From: Echinicola salinicaeni | Lineage (GTDB): Bacteria > Bacteroidota > Bacteroidia > Cytophagales > Cyclobacteriaceae | Direction of reading: 5' to 3' | NCBI RefSeq assembly: GCF_014280965.1 | Contig: NZ_JACODZ010000002.1 | Coordinates: 558,001-622,000, forward strand | DNA length: 64,000 nucleotides | Notes under the pieces: generated by a model | What the model was told of the DNA's origin: nothing | Database searches by the model: none | Seen by the model: only the letters and a program-made list of their open reading frames with translations | Part shown: piece by piece, positions 8,959-16,956 of the stretch | Layout of the letters: each line of letters opens with the position of its first letter | Numbering within the stretch: position 1 is the stretch's first letter | Position numbers and translations under genes: made by a program

Positions 8959-9506
8959 CTAAAGCAAATATACGATTAACTATGGATTTGGGATAGCTTA
9001 CAAGTGCAGCATCTCTTCACTTTTGGTATTGTTCATTTTTGGCTTAATCCAAATACGAACTAACCTAGCCTAAAGGTAGGCAGGAAAGATCAAGATGCAA
9101 ATAACCTTCCGCCCACAAGGCCAAACGCCGGCCCGGATTTGCATCGGCCACCGCGCCCTACTTCATAGTGTTTGCAATATTATGAATATTATTTGCTTCG
9201 AACTTTTTTCCACTTCAAGCATCTCTGTTGTCCCGTCAGTTGAACTGCAGGACGATGAAAATTGAGTCTCTGACTCAGCTATTTTTATTCATTGATTGTC
9301 CAGCCAGCTTGCAGATAAGTCTCTCGGTCTTCTCACATCGGACATCCGACTTCCGACACCGGACATCCCGCACCCCCTGGCCCACGGCATTGCGAGGAGC
9401 CCTGCGACGCGGCAATCCCGTGTTTATCCTACGTCATTGCGACGACTGTAAGGAGGAAGCAATCTCCCCTCTAATATACGTTACTTCCGACTTCGTACCT
9501 TGTACG
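8959..9506. other. Gene-free repeat-rich stretch
   Basis: Contains an inverted repeat with arms GATGCAAAT (9094-9102) and ATTTGCATC (9137-9145) around a GC-rich core, a hairpin GCCTAAAGGTAGGC (9068-9081), a GAGTCTCTGACTC hairpin, and one copy of the dispersed ACGTCATTGCGACGA...GCAATC element (about 9430-9467). The open frame 9228-9542 reads through these repeats and is not a gene. Confidence 0.5.
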
Positions 9507-9765
9507 CTGTTGTCCTGTCAGCTGAGCTGCAGGACATCCTAAGGTTGAGTCTCCGATTCAGGTACTTTTATCTATTTCCATCTTCCCTAGGTGTAGATTG
9601 CATCTACACCTTACTGTTAATTATTACCAAATAACATCCCTCACGTCAATAGGCCATTTGCAATGGCCAAAAACAAGTACAATAATTGCTTAGTGGTAAT
9701 CCACTACGATAAGCCCACCTAGGGTGTCTTTACCCATCCCCTAAAACAAAAAGTCCCGGCTTTGA
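9507..9765. repeat. Repeat C, copy 2
   Basis: Second near-identical roughly 250 bp copy. It runs into repeat A (CCCATCCCCTAAAACAAAAA and GGCTTTGACGAGG, then TTACTGGAATTACC near 9800). Together with copy 3 (10588-10845) it flanks the MNT/HEPN pair as a direct repeat. Confidence 0.85.
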
Positions 9766-9882
9766 CGAGGTCTTCATGGACAAAGTTTTCATTACTGGAA
9801 TTACCAATCCCCGCTTCTTACATCCAAAACTCAGCATTCAGTTAAAACTTTATTTCTTATATTTGAGTATAACTTTTACAAT

Positions 9883-10188
9883 ATGGTTGATATTATAAAA
9901 AATAATAAACAAGCTTTGACTGCTTTATGCCAAAATTATGGAGTCAAAACCATGCATATTTTTGGATCTGCCTCAACTGATCAATTTAATGAATCTAGTG
10001 ATATTGATATATTGGTTTCTTTCAAAGAGATGTCCATTGAACAGTACACGGACAATTATTTTAATTTACATGAGGATTTGGAGAAACTATTTTCCCGTAA
10101 GGTTGACCTAATTACAGAAAGGTCTTTAAGCAATCCTTTTTTTATTGAGGGTGTGGAAAAAACCAAGCAGCTATTTTATGCAGCATAA
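9883..10188 (+). CDS. mntA: MntA-like minimal nucleotidyltransferase (antitoxin)
   Basis: 101 aa. The minimal nucleotidyltransferase motif GS...DxD is plain: FGSASTDQFNESSDIDILV, with the third acidic residue in KVDLIT. In MNT/HEPN systems this protein transfers AMP to the HEPN RNase and silences it. The stop overlaps the downstream HEPN start (10178), as in the type VII HepT/MntA arrangement. It is one of very few plus-strand genes in the cassette zone and is bracketed by two direct copies of repeat C. Confidence 0.85.
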   Translation: MVDIIKNNKQALTALCQNYGVKTMHIFGSASTDQFNESSDIDILVSFKEMSIEQYTDNYFNLHEDLEKLFSRKVDLITERSLSNPFFIEGVEKTKQLFYAA

Positions 10189-10501
10189 TATCAAAAAGTA
10201 TCTTTTGGATATTGCTACATCTATTGAAACGATCAATGACTTTCTTGGGGATGAAAGGGATTTTAAGGAATATGAATCCAACAAACTTTTGCGAAGGGCA
10301 GTGGAAAGGGAATTGGAAATAATAGGAGAGACAACGAATCGTCTTCTTAAAATTAAGCCAGATATTGAAATTAATGAAGCTAGAAGAATTGTTAACCTTA
10401 GGAATTGGGTAATCCATGCATATGATAATGTTGATAATATTATTATTTGGGGCAGGCATTGTATCCAAAGATCTTCCCATACTTTATCGACAAGTAAATA
10501 A
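10178..10501 (+). CDS. hepT: HepT-like HEPN RNase, frameshifted near the C-terminus
   Basis: Starts at ATG 10178, overlapping the MntA-like stop by 11 bp; this start gives the normal HepT beginning (MQHNIKKYLLDIATSIETI). The intact ORF gives 107 aa with the HEPN RNase motif Rx4H in RNWVIHAYD. After DNIIIW the frame becomes RHCIQRSSHTLSTSK, unlike the family. Shifting by one base at the GGGG run (10449-10452) restores IVSKDLPILYRQVNKLLNS and a stop at 10515-10517, which is the expected HepT tail. So there is either a real frameshift or a sequence error. The catalytic part is upstream of it. Confidence 0.8.
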   Translation: MQHNIKKYLLDIATSIETINDFLGDERDFKEYESNKLLRRAVERELEIIGETTNRLLKIKPDIEINEARRIVNLRNWVIHAYDNVDNIIIWGRHCIQRSSHTLSTSK

Positions 10502-10587
10502 ACTGCTCAATAGTTGATTTATTATAGTCCTTATGAGGGTAGCATTATAACCTAAGGTTTTTACCCATCCCCGTAAACAAAAAGCCC

Positions 10588-10845
10588 CCTGTTGTCCTGT
10601 CAGCTGAGCTGCAGGACATCCTAAGGTTGAGTCTCCGACTCAGGTACTTTTATCTATTTCCATCTTCCCTAGGTGTAGATTGCATCTACACCTTAATATC
10701 AATAATTACCAAATAAGATCCCTCATGTAAATAGGCCATTTGCAATGGCCAAAAACAAGTACAATAATTGCTTAGTGGTAATCCTCTACTATAAGCCCAC
10801 CTAGAGTATCTTTACCCATCCCCTAAAACAAAAAGCCTTGGCTTA
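10588..10845. repeat. Repeat C, copy 3
   Basis: Third near-identical copy of the roughly 250 bp hairpin string, downstream of the MNT/HEPN pair, continuing into a repeat A copy (to about 10960) with its GGGTGGAG...CTCCACCC hairpin. Confidence 0.85.
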
Positions 10846-10883
10846 GATGAGGTCTTTATTGAAACAGTTATAATTTACAGGAA

Positions 10884-11096
10884 TTACAAATTCCCAGAAT
10901 AGTAGGGTGGAGAGGCTGACTCCACCCAGTCGGGGGAACTATCGGGTGAGGTAATCCCTCTATTATTTTGATAAAACTTTACAGAGCCAATTGTCCCATT
11001 GTTCTTTTTCATTATTAGGGGGCTTGACTTATCTTGGACCCTACAAAAGGTTGACCCCAATAAAAAACAAAAAAGATAAATAAAAAACTTTTTCAT
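10884..11096 (-). CDS. Small putative lipoprotein, C-terminus made of repeat A
   Basis: 70 aa. The start MKKFFIYLFCFLLGSTFC looks like a lipoprotein signal. The last third (ESASPPYYSGNL) is repeat A sequence read in frame, so the gene is probably truncated or extended by the repeat. It follows the lipocalin-like gene by 6 bp and could be its partner. Low confidence that the product is functional. Confidence 0.35.
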   Translation of the reverse strand: MKKFFIYLFCFLLGSTFCRVQDKSSPLIMKKNNGTIGSVKFYQNNRGITSPDSSPDWVESASPPYYSGNL

Positions 11097-11102
11097 AACA
11101 CT

Positions 11103-11516
11103 CTATTCTATTCGTTTATAAATGAAAGAATTGTATATCCCCAATGCCTGGAGATCCAACCGGAGTTTGTTGTTCTTGTCAAAAAACTCATATCTGTAAC
11201 GGATAGTTAATAAATATCCATTCTCCCTATAGATCCCCTCATAAAGCAATGAATCATCAATCCAATATTTCTTAGTAAAATAAGTTTGTTTTTCATAATC
11301 ACACTCCCTTAATACACTATCAACAAGATATTCGGAATACGCAACAGGATTAACAACTGGCTCCATATTTGGCCAATTCCCCATTTCAATAATTTCCCAT
11401 TTACCCAAGATAGCCTTTGCGGGATCGGGTTCCACATCTACTTTTTGACAGCTAGAAGTAATCAATGCCCAGCCGATCAAAAATGTGAGTAAGAAAATAG
11501 CTTTTAGATTTTTCAT
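11103..11516 (-). CDS. Lipocalin-like lipoprotein
   Basis: 137 aa. The signal MKNLKAIFLLTFLIGWALITSSC ends in a lipobox-like ITSSC, followed by an acidic linker (QKVDVEPDP). The mature start KAILGKWEII is the hallmark of small lipocalin-like proteins of Bacteroidota. Beta-strand-rich sequence follows (YLLTIRYRYEFFDKNNKLRLDL) and the end FIYKRIE is typical. Function unknown; probably a cell-surface or periplasmic ligand-binding protein. Confidence 0.6.
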   Translation of the reverse strand: MKNLKAIFLLTFLIGWALITSSCQKVDVEPDPAKAILGKWEIIEMGNWPNMEPVVNPVAYSEYLVDSVLRECDYEKQTYFTKKYWIDDSLLYEGIYRENGYLLTIRYRYEFFDKNNKLRLDLQALGIYNSFIYKRIE

Positions 11517-11689
11517 GACTTGTATATTTTGAACTAATCCTATTTCCTAAAAGTCAATAATTGAGACAGCTCTTTTGTAAAAAAAGAAATCATCAAAAAT
11601 GCAGAGCTTAATTACAATACTAGACGTAAAATCTTCTAAGAATGCTACAATACAAAAGCAGTGGGGTATTTTTCACCAAACCCCCACAA

Positions 11690-11890
11690 AAAAAAGCCCT
11701 CCAATCGAAGGGCTTCCATTATTTATTGAATAGGGTTTAAACAACTTATCACAATTTCTCAGCTTCTCTAATTTAAGAACTTTGAATGTTTAAATCCTCT
11801 AGAGGCTATCTGCTTTAAAAGAACTATTGGCCCATAAGAAAAGCTTTCCCCATAATTATCCCTATCCCAGGACCACTCGTTCAACACTGC
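11690..11890 (-). repeat. Repeat B, copy 1, with terminator-like hairpin
   Basis: Same sequence as 23590-23770, 31585-31755 and 32432-32560: a hairpin AGCCCTCCAATCGAAGGGCT (11694-11713), then TTCCATAATTTATTGAATAG and GGGTTTAAACAACTTATC. Read on the minus strand the hairpin is followed by T residues, so it can serve as a terminator for the gene at 12008-12580. Confidence 0.8.
11694..11714 (-). terminator. Rho-independent-type terminator in repeat B1
   Basis: Minus strand: GCCCTTCG..TTGGAGGGC-type stem followed by TTTTTTT. It lies downstream of the minus-strand ATPase gene. Confidence 0.65.
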
Positions 11891-11955
11891 ATTTAGATTC
11901 ACCTGCCAAACATAGGTCTGACTCTCCTTAATGGTTTACCCTCTTTGGCAGGCTT

Positions 11956-11995
11956 GGCTGTTCCAGCCGTCAGAATGCTTAGTTATTGTGCGTTC
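11956..11995 (-). other. Cassette 3'-end element (attC-half-like)
   Basis: Minus strand: ATAACTAAGCATTCTGACGG then CTGGAACAGCC, just after the stop of 12008-12580. The same string lies after the genes ending at 21359, 22876 and 23848. It starts with an RYYYAAC-like AATAAC and contains a small GGCTGGAACAGCC hairpin, so it looks like one half of a recombination site. Confidence 0.5.
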
Positions 11996-12007
11996 GTATT
12001 TTTATGT

Positions 12008-12580
12008 TCAATTCTGTTTTTTTTCTATAAATTCCAAAACAAAATCAGCTCTTTCACTTACAGGTTTCTTTGGTATTTCGGCAATGTCATATCCGTAACT
12101 TTTGTATGTCTTGCACATTTGTTCAAATGTCAAAAGCGCTTCTTTCCAATCTTGTTTTCGCTCGTTATTGGTTTCATAAATCTCTTGCCAAGGCGGAAGC
12201 ATAAATATACTCTTATTATATCTCCAATTTTCCGCATAAGACTTCATTCGTTCCGTTATTTCCGATTCAATTAATTCTGCATAACAAATTGTATCTAAAA
12301 ATCCGCGGTCAAAAAAAATCGGTTTTTCTTTATTCGTGTTTTTGTCAATTTCTTCAAAACTGATTATCGAACGGTCAAACATCATTTCTTTATACAAGTT
12401 TTTGTTTTCCCAAGGCAAAGCTTTTCCATTGTCTTTTTGTTGTTCTCTTATTAATTCACGAGCGATTTCAGGAACAATTTCATAATTTCTACTTTTTAGT
12501 TCCTCCAATAAAGTTGTTTTTCCTACTCCTGGACCTCCTGTTATGACATAGAAATTATTGTTTTCCTTTAGTTTAATCAT
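12008..12580 (-). CDS. AAA ATPase/kinase (AAA_28-like)
   Basis: 190 aa. Walker A GGPGVGKTT lies at residues 15-23, followed by YEIVPEIARELIREQQ and PIFFDRGFLDTICYAELI, where the Asp-Arg pair matches AAA_28/NadR-kinase-like P-loop proteins. A C-terminal KKPVSERADFVLEFI segment closes the fold. These are stand-alone nucleotide- or metabolite-kinase-like proteins often found in mobile regions; the substrate is unknown. The ATG lies 27 bp after a GTTAGGC core site (12608-12614), so the gene is arranged as the first ORF of an integron-type cassette. Confidence 0.7.
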   Translation of the reverse strand: MIKLKENNNFYVITGGPGVGKTTLLEELKSRNYEIVPEIARELIREQQKDNGKALPWENKNLYKEMMFDRSIISFEEIDKNTNKEKPIFFDRGFLDTICYAELIESEITERMKSYAENWRYNKSIFMLPPWQEIYETNNERKQDWKEALLTFEQMCKTYKSYGYDIAEIPKKPVSERADFVLEFIEKKQN

Positions 12581-12604
12581 TGTCGATATCGGTTCGTTTT
12601 ATAT

Positions 12605-12675
12605 GGCGCCTAACGGGGTTCAGCTTGGAAACGGCGGGCATTAGAAGCCGTTCTCCTCCAGCTTAATCCTAACTT
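12605..12675 (-). other. attC-like recombination site
   Basis: Read on the minus strand the site ends AGCTGAACCCCGTTAGGC, which matches the classic 3' half of an integron attC (core GTTAGGC at 12608-12614). It is an imperfect palindrome: TTAAGCTGGAGGAGAACGGC pairs with GCCGTTTCCAAGCTGAA, leaving unpaired bases. It lies between genes 12695-13348 and 12008-12580. The inverse core at the far end is not canonical (GTTAGGA appears instead of RYYYAAC). Confidence 0.65.
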
Positions 12676-12694
12676 CTTAAATATACTAAACTTT

Positions 12695-13348
12695 CTATTT
12701 GCGTGGGACCGTCCGCTGTATCCAAGGTGATGTTAGCCAACGCTTTATTTCTTCAGTTTTGTCCTTAAAGTCAATTTTGATCGGTTTTTTATATTGATAA
12801 TCTTCTATCTGGATATTAATCCTATTGTTGCTTTGTTCCCAACCCTTTATTTGTGCCTTTGGTAAACTTGTCAGAGCCTGTTTATCAATTAAAATCTCAA
12901 CAGGATAGGCGTATGCTTCTCCACCAAAGTTTTCACTTTTCCCCAGTAAAACCATTGATTGTTCTGTCAGAACCAAGTCAACTTTGTCAAAATCATAAAT
13001 AGTCTTTCGAATGTTTGGGAGAAAGGAATTCTTTTGGTCGAATAGGTCAAAACCTTTTATGTAAACGCTTATATTTTCTAATACTTCTATTTTTTTACCT
13101 TTTAATTCCTTAAATGCTTCTCCACCTGCATTATATGGTTTAAATAAATTCCCATAAATGAAAAGTTTCATCGCTAAAAATCCCATGGTTAAAATTAAGG
13201 GACCAACTATTGCCACGCCAATATTTTCTTTACTTCCTTGATAAATTAAAACTGCGACTATAATCAGATATCCTATGTTTAGCGGCCAAGTAAAAAAGAA
13301 TGGAGGTTTGATCTTTTTTATAAATTGGAAAAATGTTTCTTGTCTCAC
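12695..13348 (-). CDS. Membrane protein, unknown function
   Basis: 217 aa with a GTG start at 13348, 21 bp from a GTTAGCC core site. Two membrane helices lie near the N-terminus (WPLNIGYLIIVAVLIYQG and VAIVGPLILTMGFLAMKLFI), followed by a soluble beta-rich domain of about 145 residues (KIEVLENISVYIKGFDLFD, VDLVLTEQSMVLLG). It resembles the layout of small PH-like membrane proteins, but I do not recognise the family. It is probably cytoplasm-facing and anchored in the inner membrane. Confidence 0.5.
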   Translation of the reverse strand: MRQETFFQFIKKIKPPFFFTWPLNIGYLIIVAVLIYQGSKENIGVAIVGPLILTMGFLAMKLFIYGNLFKPYNAGGEAFKELKGKKIEVLENISVYIKGFDLFDQKNSFLPNIRKTIYDFDKVDLVLTEQSMVLLGKSENFGGEAYAYPVEILIDKQALTSLPKAQIKGWEQSNNRINIQIEDYQYKKPIKIDFKDKTEEIKRWLTSPWIQRTVPRK

Positions 13349-13660
13349 TATGTGGTTTTTTTAAGTGTTGGCTAACTCGTTTATCTATAAACCAAAGGTT
13401 TAAAAAGCCCCGTCATTTGTCGGCTTGGTGCACCTTTGGTGAGTTTTATTTTGAAAATATCAACTGGACATACCCCTCAAAACTAAGAAGAGTATAGTTA
13501 CAAAGAAATACCCCACATAGGATATTTCTACCTATCCCCCTAAAACATAAAAGCATGCATCAATGAAAGTTTGAGCATTTTTTCTTTTTTAAACGCTTCT
13601 GTGAGAGATACTTTTAATAAACAGCATCCAATACTAAATAAAGAAGATATACAAGTTGGA
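13349..13660. other. Cassette boundary and repeat A fragment
   Basis: Minus strand: ACTCACCAAAGGTGCACC, then AACCTTTGGTTTATAG and AAACGAGTTAGCC. The same boundary occurs at 25361-25440. CACCAAAGG pairs with CCTTTGG. A short repeat A piece (ATTTCTACCTATCCCCCTAA) lies at 13520-13555. No gene seen. Confidence 0.55.
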
Positions 13661-14101
13661 TTATTCTATATGAATATAAACCTGATGGAAAACTTGTTCA
13701 AACTCCAACTGAAATTGTTTATTAGGTATATGCCTCAGGAATAAGGGCAATAAAAATGGGCAAGTTCCTAAATGATTGACCTCTACAGTCTTTTCATAAT
13801 TGGAAATGCTGGAATACACAAAGAAGTAGTCCTCTTCCCATTCATATAACCCACCATAATAGCTGATCTTTGAATCGATATCCGTCCATGCCAATTCAAC
13901 ATCAGTGCCTATCAAACACTTATTGATTACGTTGAATGCTTTAAGATTAGGGGGATGGGTTCCCAGACTATAACTATCCAATAGTATAGCCAAGCGATAG
14001 ATTTCTTCCAATTGACCTTGGTCAGGTTCTGCCTCTGCGAATGTCCTGAAATTATGGCACAGGTTGATAAAGTGGGTATGATCGGAGTCAATGGGAATCA
14101 T
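13661..14101 (-). CDS. Hypothetical protein
   Basis: 146 aa, acidic and soluble, with no signal or membrane segment. Helical N-terminal half (THFINLCHNFRTFAEAEPDQ, LEEIYRLAILLDSYSLG), then a tyrosine/tryptophan-rich middle (YYGGLYEWEEDYFFVYSSI) and a helical end (FQLEFEQVFHQVYIH). The layout resembles small DUF5063-like proteins, but the match is too weak to name. It lies alone at the edge of the mutagenesis block. Confidence 0.45.
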   Translation of the reverse strand: MIPIDSDHTHFINLCHNFRTFAEAEPDQGQLEEIYRLAILLDSYSLGTHPPNLKAFNVINKCLIGTDVELAWTDIDSKISYYGGLYEWEEDYFFVYSSISNYEKTVEVNHLGTCPFLLPLFLRHIPNKQFQLEFEQVFHQVYIHIE

Positions 14102-14219
14102 ATTAGTTGAATTGAATGACAGGCCTTTACTAAATATATAAAAGGATTTCCCTATGCTTATTGTACTAGGTGATTTTTATATAAATACTTATCTTTAATA
14201 GGACCATCATTTTTATGCT

Positions 14220-14897
14220 ATGTGCTATCATGTTTCCCTCAATAAGGATATCAAGTCGGTAGAAAAGGATTTTGATAAGAAGGTTGCGGAACCGGATCTT
14301 TTTCAAAGTGGCTATCACCTCAACGGGTTTGCCCAGCCTTATCTTCCTGTGCTCAGTACCCATGATAAGAATGCCATCCATATGTACCGGTGGAAACTGT
14401 TCCCCCATTGGGTGAAGGATGAATCTTCCTGGAGGGCCAATACCCTTAATGCCAAAGGAGAGGAACTGTTTGAAAAGGGTTCTTATAAAGCCTATTGGAA
14501 GAACAGGTGCTTGGTGATCTGCAATGGCTTCTTTGAACCTCACCATCCAGACGGACAGAAGAAGGCACAGTCATATTATATCCGGCCTAAAGAAGGGGAG
14601 TACTTTACCTTAGGTGCGATCTATTCTGTATGGCATGATATTCCGACCTTTAGCATAATCACCGTACCGGCCAACCCATTACTGGAGGAAATCCATAATG
14701 AGAAAAAAAGGATGCCACTGGTGCTGGATGGTGATCAGGCGGAAGCTTGGTTGATAGAGGATCTCAATAAGGATGAAATGACTGACCTTATGGTCCCTTA
14801 TCCAAATGAAAGTAAAATGGAGGGATATCGGGTTATGGACGGTGTGACCAATTCCAGGTTGGATACCAATGTACCTGAAGTCCTTCAACCAATATAA
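14220..14897 (+). CDS. SRAP-domain protein (YedK/HMCES-like abasic-site binder)
   Basis: 225 aa. It starts MCYHVSL: Cys2 is the catalytic residue that becomes N-terminal and crosslinks abasic sites in single-stranded DNA. Other SRAP signatures are RANTLNAKGEELFEKGSYK, CLVICNGFFEPHH and the active-site His in EIHNEKKRMPLVL. The length is normal. It is convergent with the S24 repressor gene (17 bp apart) and belongs with it and the two polymerase genes to a DNA-damage-tolerance block: shielding abasic sites while error-prone polymerases act would be coherent. Confidence 0.9.
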   Translation: MCYHVSLNKDIKSVEKDFDKKVAEPDLFQSGYHLNGFAQPYLPVLSTHDKNAIHMYRWKLFPHWVKDESSWRANTLNAKGEELFEKGSYKAYWKNRCLVICNGFFEPHHPDGQKKAQSYYIRPKEGEYFTLGAIYSVWHDIPTFSIITVPANPLLEEIHNEKKRMPLVLDGDQAEAWLIEDLNKDEMTDLMVPYPNESKMEGYRVMDGVTNSRLDTNVPEVLQPI

Positions 14898-14913
14898 TCA
14901 ACATGGCACCCTT

Positions 14914-15729
14914 TTATTTTTTATCGTTTGCCAACTGATTTAGGGTTGCTTTAATTTCCCTGACATCCCTGCCCACCTGGTCCAAAGCGCTCAGCGGCTC
15001 AGGGATGTTTTCGGTAAAGTAGCTGTGGAACTTCCAGATCTCCAACACATCCATTACGGCTACCTCATAGGGATCATAAATTGTGTTCAGTGATTCCAAA
15101 AGCAGGCTTCGGTTTTCCTTGATGTGGTTAGTGACCAGCTTGAAGCTGATCCCTTCCTCTTTGGTCACCACGATACAGGGCATTTTTTCCTTGATGCTGC
15201 TCCAGTCCTGTACAAACTCCCCAATTACATATGCCCCTTCTGGTACGGGCAGCATGGAATCCCCTTCGGTAGGGAACATGCGGTATTTCCTGTTGGGGTC
15301 CAGCTGTGGCAGGTTGAATACGGGAAGCTGGCTGATAAAGCCCGGATCACTATATCCTGCCAAATAGCCAGCCTTTGCCTTTATGGGCACCAGTTCCACA
15401 TTTTCCATATTGTCGGGATTTACGGTGGTGGCCAATATCCTGATGCTTCCACCTTTCAAATAGACATCGTTGCCTGCTTCCAGGTCCCTGATCCCCAGTT
15501 CGGATAGCTGCGACAGGTCCACCTTGATCAGGGTGTCTATGCTCATCTTAAAAAAGTCCGCAAACATCACCATGTCCGCCATGGCCGGGGTCTTCACGGA
15601 GCCGTTTTCATGGGCATTTAATTTGGGACGGGAAATGTCCAACTTTTCGGCCAGCTCTATCTGGGTCATTCTCTTGCGTTTACGCAGGAATTTGATGTTG
15701 GAAGACCAAAAAAAGCTTTGATTTGCCAT
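14914..15729 (-). CDS. LexA/CI-like self-cleaving repressor (XRE + S24)
   Basis: 271 aa. An N-terminal XRE-type helix-turn-helix (FLRKRKRMTQIELAEKLDIS, RPKLNAHENGSV) is followed from about residue 110 by a peptidase S24 domain: a candidate Ala-Gly cleavage site in KAKAGYLAGY, nucleophile Ser in EGDSMLP and general-base Lys in GISFKLV. So it is built for RecA-triggered autocleavage. A C-terminal helix (DQVGRDVREIKATLNQLAN) may oligomerise. It is divergent from the Y-family polymerase gene with 70 bp between starts, so it likely represses that operon and itself. Confidence 0.88.
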   Translation of the reverse strand: MANQSFFWSSNIKFLRKRKRMTQIELAEKLDISRPKLNAHENGSVKTPAMADMVMFADFFKMSIDTLIKVDLSQLSELGIRDLEAGNDVYLKGGSIRILATTVNPDNMENVELVPIKAKAGYLAGYSDPGFISQLPVFNLPQLDPNRKYRMFPTEGDSMLPVPEGAYVIGEFVQDWSSIKEKMPCIVVTKEEGISFKLVTNHIKENRSLLLESLNTIYDPYEVAVMDVLEIWKFHSYFTENIPEPLSALDQVGRDVREIKATLNQLANDKK

Positions 15730-15753
15730 GTTGTTTTGTTATTATTTATGACA

Positions 15754-15776
15754 CAATAATGATATAATTATTATCA
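15754..15776. promoter_or_regulatory. Candidate operator of the S24 repressor
   Basis: In the 70-bp divergent intergenic region there is a dyad ATAATnAT...ATnATTAT (about 15757-15775) within a strongly AT-rich stretch. Its position between both starts suits an autorepressor and SOS-type operator. Assignment rests on symmetry and location only. Confidence 0.45.
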
Positions 15777-15799
15777 AAACTACTAAATCGTTCGGACAA

Positions 15800-16954
15800 A
15801 TGAAAAGGAATGTGGTGCATTTTGATCTGGACACCTTCTTTGTCAGCGTCGCCCGGCTGACAAACAGTGCCCTTAATAATAAGCCAGTGATCATCGGCGG
15901 CAGCTCCGACCGTGGAGTGGTGGCCTCCTGCAGCTATGAAGCCCGCAAGTTTGGGGTGCACAGTGCCATGCCCATGAAGCTGGCCCGTAGGTTATGCCCC
16001 TCTGCCGTCTACCTGCAAGGGGATATGGACAGCTATAGTTACCATAGCCGTGTGGTGACCGATATCATTAGAGAAGAGGTGCCCGTAATGGAAAAGGCCT
16101 CCATCGATGAATTCTACCTGGACTTGACAGGGATGGACCGCTTCTTTGGTTGCAGTAAGTTCACGGCAGAACTGAAAAAGAAGATCCTCCATGAGTCAGG
16201 CTTGCCCATCAGCTATGCCCTGGCCTCCAATAAACTGGTGAGCAAGGTGGCCACCGAGGATGCCAAGCCCAATGGACAGATGGAAATCCCCTTTGGGTAT
16301 GAGAAGGGCTATCTGGCTCCCCTGGCCATTGAGCGGATGCCGGGGATCGGGCTGAAGACCTCTTCCTTATTGCGCAGGATGGGGGTGGAGACCATCAAGC
16401 TGCTTTCTGAAATCCCCGAGCCCATGATGCAAAACCTGTTGGGGAAAAACGGTATCAGCCTTTCGCGCAAGGCCAATGGTAAGGACGATACCCCGGTCAT
16501 TCCCTATACCGAACAAAAAAGTATCGGCAAGGAAGAGACCTTTGAAAATGATACGATCAATATGGACTTTCTGAACGGTGAACTGGTACGGCTGACCGAA
16601 AGGGTGGCCTTCAGCCTGCGGAGCCAGCGAAGGCTATGTGGCTGTATTACGGTGAAGCTGCGCTATGCCAATTTCGATACGGTAAGCAGGCAGGCCATAT
16701 TGCCCTATACTTCCAATGACGATGTCTTGCTGAACAAGGCCAAGGAGCTCTTTGCCAAGCTCTATGATAGAAGGATGCTGGTCAGGCTGATAGGGGTGAA
16801 GGTCAGCCATCTGGTAGGAGGTTTCCAACAGATCAACCTATTCGAGGATACCGAGGAGTATGTGCGCCTTTATCAGGCCATGGATGCCATCAGGGGAAAG
16901 TATGGCTCACAGGCCGTAAGCAGGGCAGTGGGCATGAACACAGGAAGGAGGTAG
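15800..16954 (+). CDS. Y-family DNA polymerase (DinB/ImuB-type)
   Basis: 384 aa. Catalytic signatures of the palm are present: VHFDLDTFFVSVAR (first Asp) and ASIDEFYLDLTG (Asp-Glu pair), so it should be an active translesion polymerase rather than a pseudo-polymerase. The little-finger region follows from about residue 235. A beta-clamp-binding motif QINLF lies near the C-terminus. The next gene (DnaE2-like) starts 2 bp after the stop, so they form one operon. This pairing recalls ImuB-DnaE2 mutasomes, but no ImuA is visible here. Confidence 0.88.
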   Translation: MKRNVVHFDLDTFFVSVARLTNSALNNKPVIIGGSSDRGVVASCSYEARKFGVHSAMPMKLARRLCPSAVYLQGDMDSYSYHSRVVTDIIREEVPVMEKASIDEFYLDLTGMDRFFGCSKFTAELKKKILHESGLPISYALASNKLVSKVATEDAKPNGQMEIPFGYEKGYLAPLAIERMPGIGLKTSSLLRRMGVETIKLLSEIPEPMMQNLLGKNGISLSRKANGKDDTPVIPYTEQKSIGKEETFENDTINMDFLNGELVRLTERVAFSLRSQRRLCGCITVKLRYANFDTVSRQAILPYTSNDDVLLNKAKELFAKLYDRRMLVRLIGVKVSHLVGGFQQINLFEDTEEYVRLYQAMDAIRGKYGSQAVSRAVGMNTGRR

Positions 16955-16956
16955 GC

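Noticed and set aside
9228-9542. 104-codon plus-strand open frame
   Set aside because: It runs through known dispersed repeats (GAGTCTC hairpin, ATTGCG-type element, repeat C) and has no coding pattern or start context.
12010-12274. Plus-strand open frame rich in Phe/Leu opposite the AAA ATPase
   Set aside because: Antisense shadow of the well-supported ATPase gene 12008-12580.
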